A DNA stretch of 64,000 bases from Bog-113 sp963752695 (lineage in GTDB: Bacteria; Acidobacteriota; Terriglobia; Bryobacterales; Bryobacteraceae): assembly GCA_963752695.1 (NCBI GenBank), contig CAVVZB010000002.1, positions 434,001 to 498,000 on the forward strand, read 5' to 3'. Positions within the stretch are counted from its first letter, which is position 1. The number at the start of each line of letters is the position of its first letter. Shown in pieces: positions 61,328 through 64,000 of this stretch. A program made the position numbers and the translations under genes. The notes beneath the pieces were generated by a model. The model was not told where the DNA came from. It saw only the letters and a program-made list of their open reading frames with translations, and made no database searches.

Positions 61328-61367
61328 GCCGGACAACTAGCCGGACAACCAGAATGACACGTTGTCC
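61328..61367. promoter_or_regulatory. Operator-like repeats between the FUSC and aminotransferase genes
   Basis: GGACAAC occurs at 61331-61337 and 61343-61349 as part of a 12-bp tandem word, and its inverse GTTGTCC at 61361-61367. The cluster starts 9 bases upstream of the FUSC start codon. No regulator gene is adjacent, so the binding protein is unknown. Confidence 0.5.
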
Positions 61368-61536
61368 AAGTGCAGCCCTGTCACCAGATTTTCATCGCGG
61401 AAATGCAGCGAATCCGGTATGCTGGTTGCACTCCCTTGCGTCCCTGCATGGCTCGGCCCAGTCTTTTCGGCTCCGACTAACGCTCTTTTCTGAGCGGCCC
61501 CTACCCGTCCACCCACAGGTTTCTGGAGAACTGAAA

Positions 61537-62892
61537 ATGAATGCAACGGAAGAAGTCCGTCTGGACATGCCCCTGCTGCGAGGTCCGCTCCCGGGTCCCC
61601 GCGCCCAAGCCATCATGGACCGCGATAATCGCGTCCTTTCCACTTCTTATACCCGCGGCTATCCGCTCGTCATGGAGCGTGGAGAGGGAGCCATGGCCGT
61701 CGACGTCGATGGCAATCGCTTCCTTGATTTCAACGCCGGCATCGCGGTCGTCTCCACCGGGCACTGTCACCCCCGCGTGGTCAAGTCCGTTCAGGAGCAG
61801 GCCGCCAAATTCCTGCATATGTCCGGCACGGATTTCTATTACGAGAATATGGTGCAGCTTGCCGAGAAGCTGGCGTCGCTTGCTCCCGGCGATGGGCCGC
61901 GGCGAGTGTACTTCGGCAACTCCGGCACGGAAGCGATGGAGGCCGCAATCAAGCTGGCGCGCTACTCGACTGGACGCGACAAGTTCATCGGCTTTCTTGG
62001 TGCATTTCATGGCCGCACCATGGGATCGCTATCACTCACCGCGCGGCGTCCCGTCCAGAGGCGCGGGTTTGGACCTTTCATGTCTGGCGTCCATCATGTC
62101 CCCTACGCGTATTGCTACCGCTGTGCCTACAACCGCACGCCCGATACTTGCGCGCTTGAATGCGCCAAGGTGATCGAGGACACCCTGCTCAAAACCATTC
62201 TTCCCGCGGATGAAGTCGCCGCGATCGTGGTTGAGCCGGTCCAGGGCGAAGGCGGTTACATTGTTCCTCCGCCCGCGTTTCTCGAAGAGTTGCAGCGCAT
62301 CGCGCATCGTCATGGCATGCTGCTAATCTTTGACGAAGTGCAGGCCGGCATGGGCCGCACCGGGAAGATGTGGGCGTCCGAGCATTCAGGCGTCGTTCCC
62401 GATATCTTTACAGTCGCCAAGGGCATTGCGAGCGGGATGCCGATCAGTGCGACCATTGCCCACGCCGAGATTATGAATTGGCCCCCTGGCGCGCATGCCT
62501 CCACGTTTGGCGGCAATCCGGTCTCTACCGCTGCCGCGCTCACCACCATCGAACTGCTGGAGCAGGGGCTGGTCGATCATGCGGCCAGCGTGGGCGCTTA
62601 CATGATGGATCGTATGAAAACATGGCCCGCCCGCTTCCCGCTAGTAGGCGACGTGCGCGGAATGGGTCTCATGCTTGGAGTGGAACTGGTTCGCGATCAG
62701 CAGACCAAACAGCGTGCACCCGAAGAGCGCGACCGCATTGTCGACATGGCTTTCGAACGCGGTCTCCTGATCTTGGGCGCTGGCGAAAACACGTTGCGCC
62801 TCAGCCCGCCGCTGGTAATCTCGATGGATCAGGCCGATTTCGCCCTGGACACTCTCGAAGCCTGCTTTCGCGAGGTCCGCGTCGGTGTTTAG
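61537..62892 (+). CDS. Class III (PLP) aminotransferase, GABA/acetylornithine type
   Basis: A 451-residue enzyme of fold type I. It has VDGNRFLDFNAGIAVVSTGHCHP, the phosphate-binding FGNSGTEAMEAAIKLAR, IVVEPVQGEGGYIVPP, the PLP-binding Asp in LIFDEVQAGMGRTG and the catalytic Lys in TVAKGIASGMP. A central CYRCAYNRTPDTCALEC stretch with four cysteines resembles a subgroup of 4-aminobutyrate aminotransferase-like proteins from thermophiles and archaea. The substrate cannot be settled. GGAG precedes the ATG; a longer frame upstream overlaps the FUSC start region and is unlikely. Confidence 0.88.
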   Translation: MNATEEVRLDMPLLRGPLPGPRAQAIMDRDNRVLSTSYTRGYPLVMERGEGAMAVDVDGNRFLDFNAGIAVVSTGHCHPRVVKSVQEQAAKFLHMSGTDFYYENMVQLAEKLASLAPGDGPRRVYFGNSGTEAMEAAIKLARYSTGRDKFIGFLGAFHGRTMGSLSLTARRPVQRRGFGPFMSGVHHVPYAYCYRCAYNRTPDTCALECAKVIEDTLLKTILPADEVAAIVVEPVQGEGGYIVPPPAFLEELQRIAHRHGMLLIFDEVQAGMGRTGKMWASEHSGVVPDIFTVAKGIASGMPISATIAHAEIMNWPPGAHASTFGGNPVSTAAALTTIELLEQGLVDHAASVGAYMMDRMKTWPARFPLVGDVRGMGLMLGVELVRDQQTKQRAPEERDRIVDMAFERGLLILGAGENTLRLSPPLVISMDQADFALDTLEACFREVRVGV

Positions 62893-64000
62893 CTGTGCCC
62901 GCGCCGCCACTCGATTTGGTCGAAGAGATCTTTTAATCTCACGCCTTTGGCGGGGCTGACCATGGCCACGAAGCTGATCCGCCCCTGTAAGCACGCGCGG
63001 AAATCGAGCCGCGCCTCGCGGTTTTGAGACTCGGGACCCAACCGGATACAGTTCGTAAGTATCGCTTCCAGCACATCGAGATCGCGACGCCGAAGGCTAA
63101 CGTCCTGGTTCACCACAACGCCGGCAAGCTGCTGGCTTTGACCCTGGCGCATGATGCGCGTCTTATGGTGGTTGGTGCTGAAACCTTCTTCGAGCGCTAC
63201 GGCTGCGACGTGCGAACTGAAGCGCTCGGCCGCGCGCGCGAATGCGTGTGGTCCCGAGAACGCGAGATCGTCTGCATAACGGGTGTAGACCGCACCGGCG
63301 GTTCGAGCGAGACCAGACAGGCGACAGTCCAACCGATACGCCATCAGATTCGCAAGCGACGGGGATGTTGGCGCGCCTTGCGGCAGGTGCGGTCTCGTAT
63401 ACCGGATACGCGCATTCTGCCAGATGCGGTAGTCCACTCCCGGCGGCTGGTTACTCCATATCCGTGCGGGAGCTGCGTTTACACAGAACCCGGACAATCG
63501 GTCCGCCACCTGTTCCGGGTAGCCGAGCGTGCGGAAGAGGGCTTGCGCGCGCGCTGCGGGAAAGGACGGGAAGAAATCTTGAATATCCATTCGCAAGACG
63601 GCGGCCTTCCTTGTATGGGCTTGCGCAAAGGTGACGATCGAGCGCCTTTTCACAAATCCGTGCGCGGCTGGATGGGCCGGAATGCGATCCAAAATCCCGG
63701 ACAGAATCCTGCGTTGGATGTCAATCAGCTCCGCCTTCGGACTCTCAAGGAGCCGGATTCCGCCGGACGGCTTAGAGACAATCTGGTAGCGATAGTGCTG
63801 CAGTTTCAACGACGGAAGTTTCCGATTCAGACCTTTACAATCCGCAAACCACTCAAGACGATTGGGCGCAAGCCAAAGCCAATCCGCTAGGCCGCCGCAA
63901 CTTTCGATGACTGGAAGCCGCCAGCTTTGGGCCGCATCCACCGGTTGCATGCGTTGCAAATCTGCCAACCATTCAGCAACATCAATCTTCGTTTTGTGCT
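62889..64000 (-). CDS. Retron-like reverse transcriptase, 5' end beyond the window
   Basis: The frame is open to the window edge, so the N-terminus is missing; at least 370 residues are visible. RT motifs in order: YQIVSKPSGGIRLLESPK (RT1), HGFVKRRSIVTFAQAH and LRMDIQDFFPSF (catalytic Asp), LPQGAPTSPSLANL, the active site YTRYADDLAFSG (near 63264-63281) and LAGVVVNQDVSLRRRDLDVL. The end (LQGRISFVAMVSPAKGVRLKDLFDQIEW) is a thumb-like region. YADD, the LPQGAPTSP motif and the VVVN thumb motif point to the retron/retron-like branch, not group II introns: no maturase or HNH domain is present. Any msr-msd RNA would lie upstream, outside the window. Confidence 0.85.
   Translation of the reverse strand, partial: HKTKIDVAEWLADLQRMQPVDAAQSWRLPVIESCGGLADWLWLAPNRLEWFADCKGLNRKLPSLKLQHYRYQIVSKPSGGIRLLESPKAELIDIQRRILSGILDRIPAHPAAHGFVKRRSIVTFAQAHTRKAAVLRMDIQDFFPSFPAARAQALFRTLGYPEQVADRLSGFCVNAAPARIWSNQPPGVDYRIWQNARIRYTRPHLPQGAPTSPSLANLMAYRLDCRLSGLARTAGAVYTRYADDLAFSGPHAFARAAERFSSHVAAVALEEGFSTNHHKTRIMRQGQSQQLAGVVVNQDVSLRRRDLDVLEAILTNCIRLGPESQNREARLDFRACLQGRISFVAMVSPAKGVRLKDLFDQIEWRRGHS

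Noticed and set aside
63024..63890. 288-codon rightward frame opposite the reverse transcriptase
   Set aside because: Antisense shadow of the RT motifs, with no domain character.

Overview
The window looks like chromosomal DNA of a soil acidobacterium, most likely of the Solibacter/Bryobacter branch. This rests on gene content: two secreted CRTAC1/ASPIC-UnbV repeat proteins, an Oar-like TonB-dependent receptor with a carboxypeptidase-regulatory-like N-terminus, an FG-GAP/BACON/SLH surface protein, decayed NHL-repeat/TIGR03437 coding sequence, and several very large hybrid histidine kinases. The DNA is fairly GC-rich and densely packed. I see no phage, transposase, rRNA or CRISPR array. No stretch over about 300 bases lacks a gene, except the region around 19635-20267, which holds a decayed gene.

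Layout. 1-6.3 kb: bactofilin (cut by the left edge), a VIT/CCC1 metal transporter, a hybrid kinase, an ABC exporter and a small secreted protein. 6.3-12 kb: a short-repeat intergenic region, then DUF177-rpmF-plsX (fatty-acid and ribosome housekeeping), a DsbD-TlpA fusion and a type II NADH dehydrogenase. 12-15.5 kb: a leftward cassette of phosphatase, zinc polyol-type dehydrogenase and aldehyde dehydrogenase. 15.5-19.6 kb: a hypothetical protein, a heparinase-like lipoprotein, an MbfA-type VIT protein, ruvX and mltG. 19.6-28.4 kb: an NHL-repeat pseudogene and a secreted or outer-membrane cluster (CRTAC1, TPR, Oar receptor, CRTAC1). 28.5-35.6 kb: tRNA-Lys(TTT), tRNA-Leu(TAG), the FG-GAP/SLH protein, a GH116 glycosidase and a dienelactone hydrolase.

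35.6-42.1 kb: a HAD phosphatase, a glycine-rich stress-type protein, a single-domain response regulator and two translationally coupled hybrid kinases. 42.1-48.2 kb: a tight leftward operon for trans-4-hydroxy-L-proline catabolism (epimerase, three-subunit D-hydroxyproline dehydrogenase, deaminase) that continues into an MDR oxidoreductase and a ModA-like binding protein. 48.2-51.4 kb: rplU-rpmA-obg facing zapA-zapB-rplT-rpmI. 51.4-58 kb: the iron-sulfur operon iscR-iscS-iscU-iscA-hscB-hscA and, further along, iscX. These are separated by an oppositely oriented RES/Xre toxin-antitoxin pair and a broken TonB-like ORF bounded by a duplicated copy of the hscA 3' end. 58-64 kb: a beta-helix surface protein, a FUSC membrane protein, a class III aminotransferase, and a retron-like reverse transcriptase that runs off the right edge.

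The best leads for something unusual are the retron-like reverse transcriptase at the right edge, the toxin-antitoxin insertion in the isc locus with its 28-bp gene-end duplication, and the CRTAC1/TPR/Oar cluster.
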